Positions 1-9,282 are shown, counted from the stretch's first letter. The stretch: DNA of 11,566 nucleotides from Euperipatoides rowelli (GCA_003024985.2 PXIH01S0027996.1), one strand, 5' to 3'. The notes: generated by a model from the sequence alone, not told the origin. Numbers and translations: made by a program.

Positions 1-80
1 AACACTTCTTTTAAAGTTTCTAAATGTTCCTCTATGGAAGCTGAATGAATGATGATGTCATCAAGGTAAACTTGTTGATG
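1..80 (-). mobile_element. Ty3/gypsy-like reverse transcriptase fragment, runs off the left edge
   Basis: Read on the minus strand from 80 downward, the frame gives HQQVYLDDIIIHSA followed by SIEEHLETLKEV. This is the catalytic YLDD block of an LTR-retrotransposon reverse transcriptase: Ty3/gypsy elements typically have VYLDDII(I/V)FS, then a few residues, then EEHL..L..V. The two aspartates of the active site are intact and there is no stop within the visible 26 codons. Upstream of 80 the similarity ends abruptly at an in-frame TAG (83-81), and the finger domain that should precede YLDD is missing, so the copy is truncated on that side. The fragment continues past base 1. It has the same orientation as the large zinc-finger gene and probably lies in that gene's downstream intron. 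Identification as RT is firm; assignment to Ty3/gypsy rather than a related LTR group is an inference from this short block. Confidence 0.8.
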
Positions 81-477
81 CTAAAAATCAATTTAAAAAT
101 CAAAATTTTCAAAAACTAAGTAGTCATTGCATAGTATAGACATTTAAGAGTAGATAAAACTTTGTTCCAAGATTTTACGATCTGTAATTTTTCCATACAA
201 AATGGAGCAAAATGACTATACTAAGAATATATATGGTGACCATTTCCTTGGCAACAGTAACTAGTAGCCCCATAAAATTTTATAAACAAATACATTTTAG
301 CAACATTTATATGTGCCCAAATTTTGGTTAAATTTGAATAATTATTTAAAAAATAAGACTGCTATAGCAGGTAACCTGCTTTACTATAAAGTTAATGCTT
401 TGTTACAAACTTACAATTAATTTTGCTTGTTTTATTATTTATATTATCGTACATCTTGTGAAAGTCCGGCTATTTGT

Positions 478-494
478 AAAAAAAAAAAAAAAAA
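478..494. repeat. A(17) homopolymer run
   Basis: Seventeen consecutive A on the plus strand (T on the minus strand) within the intron. It could be the poly(A) of an old retroposed insertion or simple slippage. No recognisable element body adjoins it on either side. Confidence 0.85.
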
Positions 495-527
495 GGTGTA
501 AACAACCATAGCTAAACACTTACTTAC

Positions 528-599
528 GGGCGTCTTCTTCTTTGATGCTAATTTACCAATAACACTTTCTATTTTTCTATCATGCATATTGGTTTTCAT
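528..599 (-). other. Cryptic exon-like open stretch ending at a consensus donor
   Basis: On the minus strand an ATG at 599-597 opens 24 codons (MKTNMHDRKIES, then VIGKLASKKKTP) that run straight into CCC|GTAAGTAAG, with the donor GT at 527. A possible acceptor is the AG at 570-569. Using it gives a 41-nt exon (568-528) whose phase would keep an open frame after the large exon, but the sequence before it is purine-rich and so makes a poor acceptor. The encoded residues do not resemble the RZ finger expected at this point of the protein. It may be a cryptic splice site, a minor alternative exon, or chance. Confidence 0.2.
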
Positions 600-773
600 A
601 TCACAGTTTTATATGTATTAAAAATTGACAAAGTATTGTCAAAATATTTAAATGTTAATTACATTTTAATTAACATTGAGATTATTTATACCATGCATAA
701 AAAAAAGTAACACATCAAGGCCTAACTTGGTGACTTAAACATCATGTGTATTTAATACAAGAATTAATATTAA

Positions 774-780
774 ACTTACC
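774..780 (-). other. 5' splice site (donor) ending the large ZNFX1-like exon
   Basis: On the minus strand the sequence reads CCAAAAG|GTAAGTTT, with the last exon base at 780 and the intron GT at 779-778. The match to the metazoan donor consensus is near perfect. The break is in phase 1, after the first base of a codon that follows the residues FKCPK. In the family the next residues are usually G then H, which fits a G codon split across the junction. Continuing into the intron yields 12 low-complexity residues and a stop, which do not belong to the protein. Confidence 0.85.
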
Positions 781-3700
781 TTTTGGACACTTAAACCAGT
801 GACCAGATTTTAACCCTATAGCCTTCACAATCATAATTCTTTCATCTTCTGGAATTAATCTAACTGTCAAAGGTAATAAACGTTCCAATTCTTTCATAAA
901 TTTGTGCATTTCTTCACTATCAACTGGAAACCATTTGGGCTTGTTAATGTGACTCTGGATATTCTGTAGCAATTCTTTTAGTTCATCTGATGGAGTTATA
1001 TTTAATTCACAACCAATAATAATATATTCATAAAATCTTAAAAGCTGCTGCAGTCGAGTCACTTCTAGGCTGAATTCTCTGATAGGCTGCTCTGCCAATG
1101 ACTGATCAAATTTTAATGCCCAGTTTTTCATCCATTCAACTTCTTGTTTAATTCGCCTTGAAAAAATTTCCAAAATATTTTGTCCAGATTTGTCAGGAAA
1201 TATCAAAGACAATATATACATTTCTGAGGATGGATTAATCGCAATCAATTTCCAAGTAGGCTTAGGCCTACATTCCAAACCGTAAATCAACTTCAAATCG
1301 TCTTTTTTTTTCCCAAGAAAATTGCAATTATGCTCCACATCTAAAATGGCTTTGGTGAATTTGATTTGGTTTTCTAGTACACACAAGTTAAGCAAATCAG
1401 ATTTATTATTAACAAATGATTCTAGATAATTTTGGGTGAGATCTCTAAAATTATTAGAGTAAATAGAATATGCTTTTGGATATTCAATACTATAATTAAG
1501 AATTCTTTGTCGCACTTCCTTCAAATTTTGCATTTCATCTAAAATTTTGCATTTTACTTCTTCAATATCAATCAAAGCTTTTTTAATAATATTACCATAA
1601 CGAAGATTACGGCGGATAGGAGTTTTACATTTTGGACAGGCTTTTAATTGTATTGCTATGCTGTCATTTTCAGCTGGTCTTAAATTCATCCAGTGATCTA
1701 AACCAGTGACTTCAATGATATGATTACAATCTTCAAGCTGTACGAATTTGGCATGTTTATCATCTTCAGTACCAAAGAATATTTCAGTAACTTTAGCTTT
1801 ATGACAAAAACGACATAATGTAGGACATGGCTCACCACATAAACCAATACAATGATGTCTGCACTTCAATCGTTTTGGACAAGGTTTATTACATGGTAGT
1901 CGATTGCAAAATTCATAACATAATTTTGAACATTTGAAATGCTTACAACTCCATGTACACTGTTCTTTACAAGGTGGGCATTTTTTCCCACAAATATTGA
2001 AGCAACGGCTATGAGAACAACGATTCTCACATTTTTGTCTACAAGGCGGACAAATCTTTGTGCAAGGAAAAGTACATGCATGGGAGCATACTAGAATTTG
2101 TTTGCAATCATATCCACATGGTTTATGGACACGATCTTGATGACAATCTGCACAAGAACCTTTACAAGGATGTTTACAATCCAATAGAGTTTGACAACGA
2201 TGTCTACATTGAATTTCGTAAAGGTCATCTGAACATAAAGAAGATATTAAATGTCCACAATTTAATTTTTTTTCTACTTTGTGAGAACATTTTAAATTTT
2301 GAACTTGTTCAGAACAAGCAGCTTTAGTAAAATGTCCACAGTTTAAATATTTTTTAACAGGTTCTTTACAGAATTCAGAACAAATATGTAAATCTTGGTC
2401 ATCGGTCTTACCACATCTTTTCTGGCATTTATGGCCACAACTAAGCATATGATCACATAACTCTTGACATTGATAATTTGTATTGTTTTTTTCAAAACAT
2501 GGTACACTTTGTGAATGTCCACATGTAGCAATAATCTTTTCAACAATCACAGAGCAGGGTAAGCATTCTTTAAAACAAAGTTTTTGACAAGGATGGCCTG
2601 AACTACAGGTTTTATTGCATGGTTTCAAACAATTATACTCTTCATGACTCGCATCATAAATATGACATGGTTTTTCACAAACATGACCACAGTTTAAACG
2701 AAATTCACAGGGTTTTGAACAACCTCCTTCTGGAACAAGATTAATAAAGTCTTCATCACAAGATACATGAGCAATAGTTTGATGATTAAGACATTTTAAA
2801 TCTAGATTACGACCAAACTTGTTAGAGGCTTTCAAATTATTAATAATACCTGACCACATTTCTGATATTTCAGCTAACATTTCAAAATTCCCAATGCAAT
2901 AAAATCCTTTTTTCGCTCTGGACAAAGCAACACATACACGATTTTCACTGTTAAGAAAACCAATTTTTTTATTAGGATTGCTTCTTACTAGAGATAAAAG
3001 AATGATATCATTTTCTTCTCCTTGGTAGTTGTCCAGACAACATATTCTTATACCCTCATAAAAGTCTTTTGGCATTAACTGTCGAAACAGCAGCATTTGT
3101 CCTATATATGGTGTAAGAATAGTGATTTGCTCATTTTGATATTTTTGTAGGAGTAAATATCTACACAAAGCTTTAATAAATTTGGCTTCATGAAGGTTTG
3201 AATGACTTCTTAGTTCATTATCTTCCTTCTCATAATGCTCATGTTGAATGAAAAATATATTACCATTGATTCCATCAATATTTTCATATTTAAGAACGCT
3301 TTCATGATTTTCTAAATCTTTATAAAAATGAATCATTAATGAGGCAATTTCTGGTCGCATTCGATGCTGTCTACATAATGTAACATGTGGCATGCCATTC
3401 ATAATCATGCGCTCAAATAAAGAGATGCTTAAATTAAATTTTGTAGCCAATTCAAATGAATTAGGTTTAGGTCTTAATTGTTTATGATCCCCAATAAGAA
3501 TTAGATGCTCACAACTATTACTTAAAGTAGTTATTATGTGAGCCTCTAAAACCTCTGCTGCTTCTTCAATTATGACAATCCTAGGACAAATCTGTTTCAG
3601 AAGCTCACGGTTTTTGGCAGCACCAGTTGTTGTCATTCCAATAACATCTACTTTCTGTAACATTTCACAGTCTTCTGTATTTTTAATTTCTTTTCGCTTT

Positions 3701-6202
3701 TTCACATTTTCTTTATATTTTAATTCAATTTCTGAAAGTTGATCTCTTAAATAAACCCGATATTTTGTAAGCCAATATAAATATAATTGTCTACGCTCCT
3801 TTAAAGATAATTTCCAAAGGCCTTTAGATTTAATTACATAAGCTTCTTCCTCATTTAAAGCAGTCTCTGAATGCAATTTTATTAAAACCCCTTTTAGCAA
3901 TTTTTTTGAATTTACATTTAAAATCCAAGTTTCAGATTTTTTATTTTTTTGGTTCCTTTTCATTTTATCGGTTTCAACCCAAATAATGTTTCCATAATTT
4001 TCAACACCTGTTGATAGTTCATGATTTTCTGTATTTTCAACTACTTCACATTCATTAATATCAATTAATCGAACAGATTCTTCTAAAAACCGTTCTTCGT
4101 CAATATTTAAGAATATATTTTCATCCATCATTGTATCATCATCTGAAGCTTCACTAATTTGATTATCAGAGTTCTCTAAACTATCCCTCTCATTGTCAAC
4201 AATGGGATTTTCAGAATCATCCAATATAATATAATCTTCTAAAGACAATTCGGAAGAGCAGTCAACAAACTCATCATCTGTAAAAGTTGCCTTATCATCA
4301 GGAAATTCTTCAGATTTACTCTCCACACCCAAAGATAATTGTGTAAGCCAAAGCAAAATCCCATCATGGAGCTTACAATATTCATCATAATCCAAAACTT
4401 TAGCATCATACAATTCCTTTTCGCTTATGATGTTTTTAGAAATTGTTTCAACATATTCACTAATCCTTTTTATTTGCACACTATACTTAATGTATTCATT
4501 AGACAAATCTTTTGAAATTTGAAAGCGACCTCTTGCAAAATTATAACTAGACTTGAATGTCTTTCGCTTATTATTTAAATTAAATTCTTCCAGCATTTCG
4601 CTGGAACTTCTGCCACCAATTCTAACAATATTTCTGTTCCCAAAATTTAAAATGCCTTCTAAAAATTGATCCAATGCATGATTGGTATAACATACTACTA
4701 AAATAGGGCCCATAATATTGTCCATTTTATTACTTAAAATCGATTCCACAATTTTTAAGCCAATGAATGTCTTTCCACAGCCGGGTGGCCCTTGAATAAT
4801 GGCAAATTTTTTTGTTAGAGCCAATTGTAGTGCAAAGTACTGTGACTCATCTAAATGTAGTTGTTCACATGTTGGCCACTTATCGATATCAAGAACCGGA
4901 ATTTCGTAATTTTCTATATCATAAAGAGTTGTAACCTTGAGATACTCAGGTGGATTTACCTTTTCTTTTACATCACACTTAACAATATAATTTTCAAAAG
5001 GTAGTGATTCAATAGAAAATTCTTTAAGGCTCTCTAAAATATGATAATAGGCTTCATAATATACAGAAGATTCAACAGCAATGAAAGTGTGTTCAAAAAT
5101 TTCAGGAATATTTGGATTGATAAGATGGACATATAAAAAGCCTTTCTTCAAGTCTTTTAATTCTTTATTTTCAACAGTGGCAAATATCACAGTCTTAAAA
5201 TCATCATGAGACAGGCATAATAATGATCCATACATAAGCCTCTTGCTAGATTCCCAACGAATTCTTTTAAAATCTTCTGAATTAAATTTTAAAGTAAAAG
5301 TGATTTTATCATGATTATCTTTTAGTTTATTCAAAATGTTTACATTCTCATAAATCCTTATGTCCATTATACGCTTAGATGTTTTTTCTTTTCCTAAATA
5401 CTGCTGTATGCCTGCTCTTAGTGGAGAAATGAAATCTTCCCTAAGAAGACGGAATTGTATATCCAAATACTGCTGATTGTTTGGATAAGCGCCCTCAATA
5501 ACACCAGGTCGCAGAAATGGTTTTTCCTGTGTTACTAATTCTTCTTTAGTAGGTATTGTGGGGAGGGATTTATAATCATCGGGTGGCTCATCCAATACTG
5601 CATATTTGGAACTAAAGGTAAACTGTTTATCTTTCTTTATTTTAACGGTCATTTTCGCTTTAAAATCACTAGAAATAATTTCCAGGTCATTAAATTTTTC
5701 TAGCAATTCAAATAAATCTACTCCTTCTTTCAAAAAAATTTCAATCATTTGTTTCAAATTTGTTATTATAGATAACATTTCCACTCCATGGGAAGGTAAT
5801 CGCTCAAATACTGTCCTGGTCAGTTCAATTATGTTTAAAATGTCTTCTCTGGATTGTCGAGAAAGGTAATTACCTTCACTTAATGGCAACAGATTAAGTA
5901 AAGTTGGAACATTCAAGAAAAAATTTGATGTAATGAATTTTCCCAAAAATTCTAAGGCACCTTGTTTATGAAATGCACACAAAGCAGCTCTGGTAGCAGC
6001 TTTTAAAACTAAAGATCTTAAATCCTTACGTATGTCTTTTTGCTCTATAAGCTGAATGAATCCTCTGTCATAGTCTAATAAAATATATAATATTTCTTCA
6101 CTACTCTTTCTAAGACTGTCTTCTAATGTTTTATAGCCCATTGACAATGACTGCCTCCCAGTCTTTACATCCTCCTTGGGCTTTCTTTTCACCAGTGTAA
6201 GG
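780..6202 (-). CDS. ZNFX1: NFX1-type zinc finger-containing protein 1 (ZNFX1-like SF1 helicase), large internal exon, partial
   Basis: One uninterrupted frame codes about 1,800 residues. Numbering below takes the GTG at 6192-6190 as residue 1; that GTG is not a real start, because the frame stays open back to a splice acceptor. Residues 18-200: helical region beginning MGYKTLEDSL, the usual first conserved block of the family. Residues 447-475: Q-like motif and Walker A (GPPGCGKT, 468-475). Residues 501-510: motif Ia (CYTNHALDQF). Residues 852-860: GMTTTGAAK. Residues 876-879: EEAA box (motif II). Residues 901-908: GDHKQLRP (motif III). Residues 941-947: RQHRMRP. Residues 1054-1062: DNYQGEEND (motif V). 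Residues 1088-1096: VALSRAKKG (motif VI). Residues 1158-1464: about nine Cys/His NFX1-type modules. Residues 1489-1522: a C-x-H plus CPKC motif followed by TPIRRNLRYG, a ZNFX1 hallmark. Residues 1797-1804: start of an RZ-type finger, cut by the donor. All ATPase residues are present and there is no stop or frameshift, so a working gene is likely. Family knowledge: an RNA helicase of Z granules and small-RNA inheritance in nematodes, and a double-stranded RNA sensor in mammals. Vertebrate proteins are about 1,900 residues, so little is missing. The role in this organism is inferred. Confidence 0.95.
6139..6141 (-). other. ZNFX1: First in-frame ATG of the large exon, candidate translation start
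   Basis: This ATG (context TGTCAATGG, with G at +4) starts the residues MGYKTLEDSL, which correspond to the first conserved block of ZNFX1 proteins. The 20 codons before it back to the acceptor are open but contain no ATG. If the upstream exon is non-coding, translation starts here. If it is coding, there is an extra N-terminal segment. Vertebrate members carry additional residues before this block, so both options remain possible. Confidence 0.45.
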
Positions 6203-6218
6203 CTAAAAAAAAAAAAAA
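6203..6218 (-). other. 3' splice site (acceptor) opening the large ZNFX1-like exon
   Basis: On the minus strand fourteen T (6218-6205) run directly into AG (6204-6203), then the exon begins CCTTACACTGGTG. This is a textbook polypyrimidine tract plus AG. It enters the reading frame in phase 2: base 6202 is the third base of a split codon. The site shows that the exon is internal and that at least one exon lies at higher coordinates. Confidence 0.8.
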
Positions 6219-7004
6219 TTAATATAACTCAAAGTCATTCTGAAAACAAAAATGTAATGCATTTTTTATTTTATTGATTTTCAAAGATAATTACTAAAAA
6301 AAAAATTTCCACCAGTTGGGAAAAAAAATTTTAAATGCATAAAAAAAAAGTTATTTAAAGATAAAATTAAGAATATTTCTATCCTTCGTCTGATACTAGA
6401 ACAGGAGCTTTCAAATTTTTTTGGGGTCTGAGATTAATTTGATGCTGAAATTCTTTCTACAGCTGTTTTTTTTTAAATGATTTAACAAGTAAATAGAGGT
6501 ATGTTGAACTTGTATTAAAAGTCATTTTGATTTTTTTAAAAAACAAATTGGACCATAATAGCACAAAAGATTAATTTGATTATGATTTTTTTTACAATTA
6601 TTTAAACAATTAGTCCATAGGATTTCCAGCCTTAAGCTGACAAAGATAGAAAATATTATATAGTTAAGTATAGCAAGCTCTATTAATCTCTGAACAATGA
6701 CTTCACAAATTATCTCCCCTGGTGTATACAAGTGGACAATGATGTTGGAGGTTCTAAAGACAATAAATTTTAAAAATTGAATTGTATTAAATAACTATTT
6801 TTTATTTATTTATTTTTTTCTGGCGGTTATTTTTTTTATAGCAAAAATCTTTGAAAATTAATAATAAAAAAAAAAATTTAAAAAATCTGTTACATTTGAC
6901 CTTTAAAATTATTAATCCTATTTTTGTTTATAGATGACAAATAGCCTAGTATAAATTAACTTAAAAAATAAATGAATCAATTATCTGAGAAAGCCTATTA
7001 GTTA
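6205..7004. other. AT-rich non-coding stretch, probably 5' intron
   Basis: Low-GC sequence with many A and T runs, including a TTTA-rich patch near 6797-6817. The open frames present are short, of low complexity and match no family I recognise. If the candidate mini-exon at 9248-9282 belongs to the ZNFX1-like gene, this whole stretch is its 5' intron. Confidence 0.6.
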
Positions 7005-7018
7005 GGGATTGCAATCCC
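7005..7018. repeat. Perfect 14-bp palindrome with a nearby echo
   Basis: GGGATTGCAATCCC is its own reverse complement. About 20 bp further on, CAATC (7032-7036) and GATTG (7041-7045) form a small stem with loop TTGG, repeating the GGGATTG word. Repeated GGGATT/AATCCC words are common in the terminal or subterminal parts of hAT-like DNA transposons and their MITEs. No matching far terminus or target-site duplication was found, so the element class is only a suggestion. Confidence 0.6.
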
Positions 7019-7244
7019 GGACACATTTATTCAATCTTGGGATTGTAGGACTCTGAAAATTTAAAATTTGTATTTTAATTTATGAAATAACAGTAGAACT
7101 GTAAACAAGGCTTTATTATAATATTTTTGAAAGAATAGAAACAAGTTCAACATATGAACCAGGGCGCAGGGGCGTATCTATATGGGCGTCAAACCTGCCA
7201 GGCTGACCACCATGGAACCCAGATAAAAAAAAACACATTTTTTA

Positions 7245-7470
7245 GTTTGGAAGTTTTGATGTTTTAATGTTGGTCAATCCTTTGACAAAAAAAAATATAT
7301 TTTTAGACCTAATTAAGGTGATATAGGCTATATATCTGATATTTTTATTTTGTATGCTGCTACTGTCTGGTGACAAAAACATCAGATATCACCATATTTA
7401 GGTCTAAAAAATAAATATTTTCTTTTTGTCAAGGGGATTGACCAACATTAAAACCTCAAAACTTCCAGAC
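7245..7470. repeat. Long imperfect inverted repeat (foldback element or MITE-like)
   Basis: The left arm (7245-7346) and right arm (7374-7470) are reverse complements over nearly their whole length, including a shared block GGAAGTTTTGA, a shared block TTTTAATGTTGGTCAATCC, then TTGACAAAAA, TTTTTAGACCTAA and GGTGATAT. Differences are scattered substitutions plus an extra insertion around 7325-7333 in the left arm. The loop is about 27 nt (7347-7373). A transcript through it would form a duplex of roughly 95 bp. Weak pairing may extend outward to about 7222 and 7486. It is probably a decayed non-autonomous DNA transposon. The GGGGCGTATCTATATGGGCG stretch at 7168-7187 just outside the left arm resembles the outer end of some repeat families, but no partner is seen on the right. 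Confidence 0.85.
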
Positions 7471-7494
7471 AAAAAAAAAGCTTATCAAATCAAA

Positions 7495-7760
7495 CTTTGT
7501 CAAGGGGCCCGTTAAATTTCCTCCAAGGATGAGGGGAGCAAAATATGCAGATAGGGGTTCCACTCCACCACGACCATAAAAGCTACTGTTGTTTCGTAAA
7601 ACCCCATACGAGATCGCAGTATTAGCTTTACCCCTTCTATTGGAATTGCTTTGGACTCATGGACCTCTTTTTTGCCTCTTTCCTAGTCCGAGTACCAAAC
7701 CGCACAACCTAGCACGTAGATCCTCTTGTGAAACGGTTATTTTAAACAGATGGATGCTAA
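7495..7760. other. GC-richer patch, probable repeat remnant, unclassified
   Basis: Base composition rises here compared with the flanks, with blocks such as GGGGCCCG, CCAAGGATGAGGGGAGC and CTAGTCCGAGTACC. A 62-codon frame is open on the plus strand (7589-7777), and two minus-strand frames share partial openness broken by stops, as a decayed coding element would. I recognise no protein family in any frame. It adjoins the inverted repeat and may be part of the same composite mobile element. Confidence 0.35.
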
Positions 7761-8460
7761 ATAAAAATTGTAAATGAACTGAATGTGATTATTGATGATG
7801 AATATAATCTGTGCACCCAAAAGTATTAATTAAAACTGATTCAATGCATCCTCGTAACTGGATCCTAAATATTAATTAAAAATTTATTCAAAGGACGATT
7901 TTTAAAGAAGCATTCTGGAATTAAATAAATAAAGAGAAGACTGGACCCTCAACACAAGGTGATAAATTTAATTGTTAAAAATATTAGAAGCATATCCCCA
8001 GTTCAAGCCCTGTTTCCAATCCCAAAGAAAAAAAGAAGAATTAATAAAGACAAATCATTCCACAAATTGAAGAATTGGTCATAAAAATTAATAATCAAGA
8101 AATAGGCTACATTACTGTTCGTTAATATTCAAGAAATAAATGCTAAAGAGTGTCAAACAAGTTACAGTATTTATAAATGAGGGTCAGCTGTAGAAATATA
8201 TACAGTATCAAAAGTAAAGAAATAATGTTAACAAAATACAATAAAAAGAATAATTATTATTTTGAAATATAAATAAAGTAATTTGATTTAAAAGTCAAGT
8301 TTATTCAATTAAATAAACATTCAAAAAGGACAAGAGCAAGCAATAACTCAAACCGGACAAAATATCATGTGACCATTTGATATCCTGATCGCCAATAATC
8401 ATCGTCCTCAAATTGACAGAAACACCCAGTTATGTAAATCAAGCAGAGGTATATAAACTC
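7761..8460. other. AT-rich non-coding stretch
   Basis: No supported gene. Two TTAATTAA-type words (around 7829 and 7874) and a possible SINE remnant (7941-8035) are the only structure noted. A TATATAAA-like word occurs at 8450-8457 on the plus strand without a supported gene behind it. Confidence 0.5.
7941..8035 (+). repeat. Possible tRNA-derived SINE remnant
   Basis: The segment contains AGTTCAAGCCC (8000-8010), close to an RNA polymerase III B box. About 43 nt before it is CCTCAACACAAGGTGATAA, which loosely fits an A box. An A-rich AAAGAAAAAAAGAAGAA tail follows the B-box side. The order and tail fit a decayed SINE. The A-box match is poor and the spacing is longer than in a standard tRNA, so the call is tentative. 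Confidence 0.25.
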
Positions 8461-8583
8461 TTACCCAATGAAAATATTGGTCGGTTGCCAAAATTTTTTG
8501 TATGTAGTTGTTTCAAATAAGCATCTGTTGGTTCAGTAGGCTACTCCTTTAGGCCTGTTTTATTCCATCTTACAAGTCAAGGT

Positions 8584-8661
8584 TACCACTGTTCCAATCA
8601 AATAGCCTAGCTTAAAGTTTCCAATTTCAATATTTTTAAAGTACTACTGTACCAGTCAAAT
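8584..8661. repeat. Short direct repeat pair, 58-bp spacing
   Basis: ACCACTGTTCCAATCAAAT (8585-8603) recurs as ACTACTGTACCAGTCAAAT (8643-8661), with three differences in 19 bases. The bases between the copies do not align well, so this is not a clean tandem array. It may be a trace of an old duplication or a small repeat family. Confidence 0.45.
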
Positions 8662-9240
8662 TTTCCTGCCAAGATCATTCCTTTGCCCAGTTAACCAGAT
8701 GTCCATCAAGACTTAGCCAGCATAGAAGTTAAAGGAAATTTTGTTCAATAAAGTTTAGTAAGCAGTTAGGCCCTATTCCCAACAACGCACACCAAGTGGT
8801 CCTTTTGGAGACTGATGTCCATTACCGGTACCAGCAAAATAACCACAGGTTTGAACTTTTGTTTCTCCGATAAATAGCACGTCAATATCTGATAATTTAG
8901 TTACCCAGAGCACAATTTTAACATTTGACTTGCCAAATATTTCTTCGAACTCTAGCCTATTCCAAATTTTATGAACAATTTTTTTATAAAGAACTTTAGT
9001 TGCAGATTGACACAAGTCAACATAAATTCAGAACTTTAATAATCAAAAGGAAACTTTTTCTTAATAATTTTTCAAAGCTAAAGCATTTCACAGGCTTTGA
9101 TTGTGGTATAAAAAGTGTAGGCTCTGTCACAATCCTGTGTATAAAATTTTTATTGATTGTTATAACTTTTGAATAATGAAATGTTTGCAGTGTTTATAAA
9201 TTTTCCAAATGGTATATTTTGATTTGTTTTAATTTAAAAT
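8662..9240. other. Non-coding stretch, no supported gene
   Basis: An 80-codon frame is open on the minus strand (9015-8773), slightly richer in GC than its surroundings, but it matches no family I know. Runs of this length are expected by chance in several kilobases read in six frames. A CACAGG-TACCGG-CCATTACCGG patch around 8818-8850 is unexplained. Confidence 0.4.
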
Positions 9241-9247
9241 CACTTAC

Positions 9248-9282
9248 AGTGTCTTTTGGATTGATTGAAGATATCACAAAAT
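9248..9282 (-). other. Candidate 35-nt mini-exon (possible 5' UTR of the ZNFX1-like gene)
   Basis: On the minus strand a pyrimidine-rich tract ending CTCTCTCTTTAG (the AG at 9284-9283) is followed by 35 nt and then the donor ACACT|GTAAGTG (GT at 9247-9246). Both splice signals are strong and closely paired. Joined to the large exon in its required phase, the mini-exon carries a TGA and no ATG, so it could only be 5' untranslated. That would make the ATG at 6141 the start codon. The pairing is seen in the sequence; its use by this gene is inference. Confidence 0.25.

Larger units (their letters stand above)
81..779 (-). other. Intron sequence downstream of the ZNFX1-like large exon
   Basis: This AT-rich stretch begins on the minus strand with a strong donor (GTAAGT at 779-774) and shows no continuation of the RZ-type zinc finger that the exon breaks into. 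I searched it by eye on the minus strand for the expected GH-x-Y and ECGGAM-like coding and did not find it, so the next coding exon lies beyond the left edge. The stretch contains a 17-A run (478-494) and a second donor-like sequence at 527-521 (GTAAGTA). No other gene is supported. Confidence 0.7.

Noticed and set aside
742-779. The last 12 codons of the long minus-strand frame as the true C-terminus
   Set aside because: They begin exactly at a near-perfect donor, are low in complexity, and replace the conserved RZ finger residues expected there.
1866-2546. Cys-poor small open frames on either strand inside the zinc finger region
   Set aside because: They are out-of-frame shadows of the finger array and have no independent support.
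6190-6192. GTG as the translation start of the large protein
   Set aside because: The frame is open upstream to a strong splice acceptor, and nuclear animal genes rarely start at GTG. The codon is simply internal to the exon.
780-6202. A processed retrocopy of ZNFX1
   Set aside because: A 5.4 kb single exon could suggest this, but functional splice sites flank both ends and the frame is intact, which fits a native internal exon.
6522-6731. 69-codon minus-strand frame
   Set aside because: It is a hydrophobic, Ile/Asn-rich translation of AT-rich DNA with no recognisable domain.
8450-8536. TATATAAA followed by a short ATG frame (MKILVGCQNF...) on the plus strand
   Set aside because: The frame is only 23 codons and has no continuation or splice support. 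TATA-like words are common in such AT-rich sequence.
8773-9015. 80-codon minus-strand frame as a gene
   Set aside because: It has no recognisable family. Frames of this length are expected about once by chance in the non-coding part at this base composition. It remains possible as a decayed exon.
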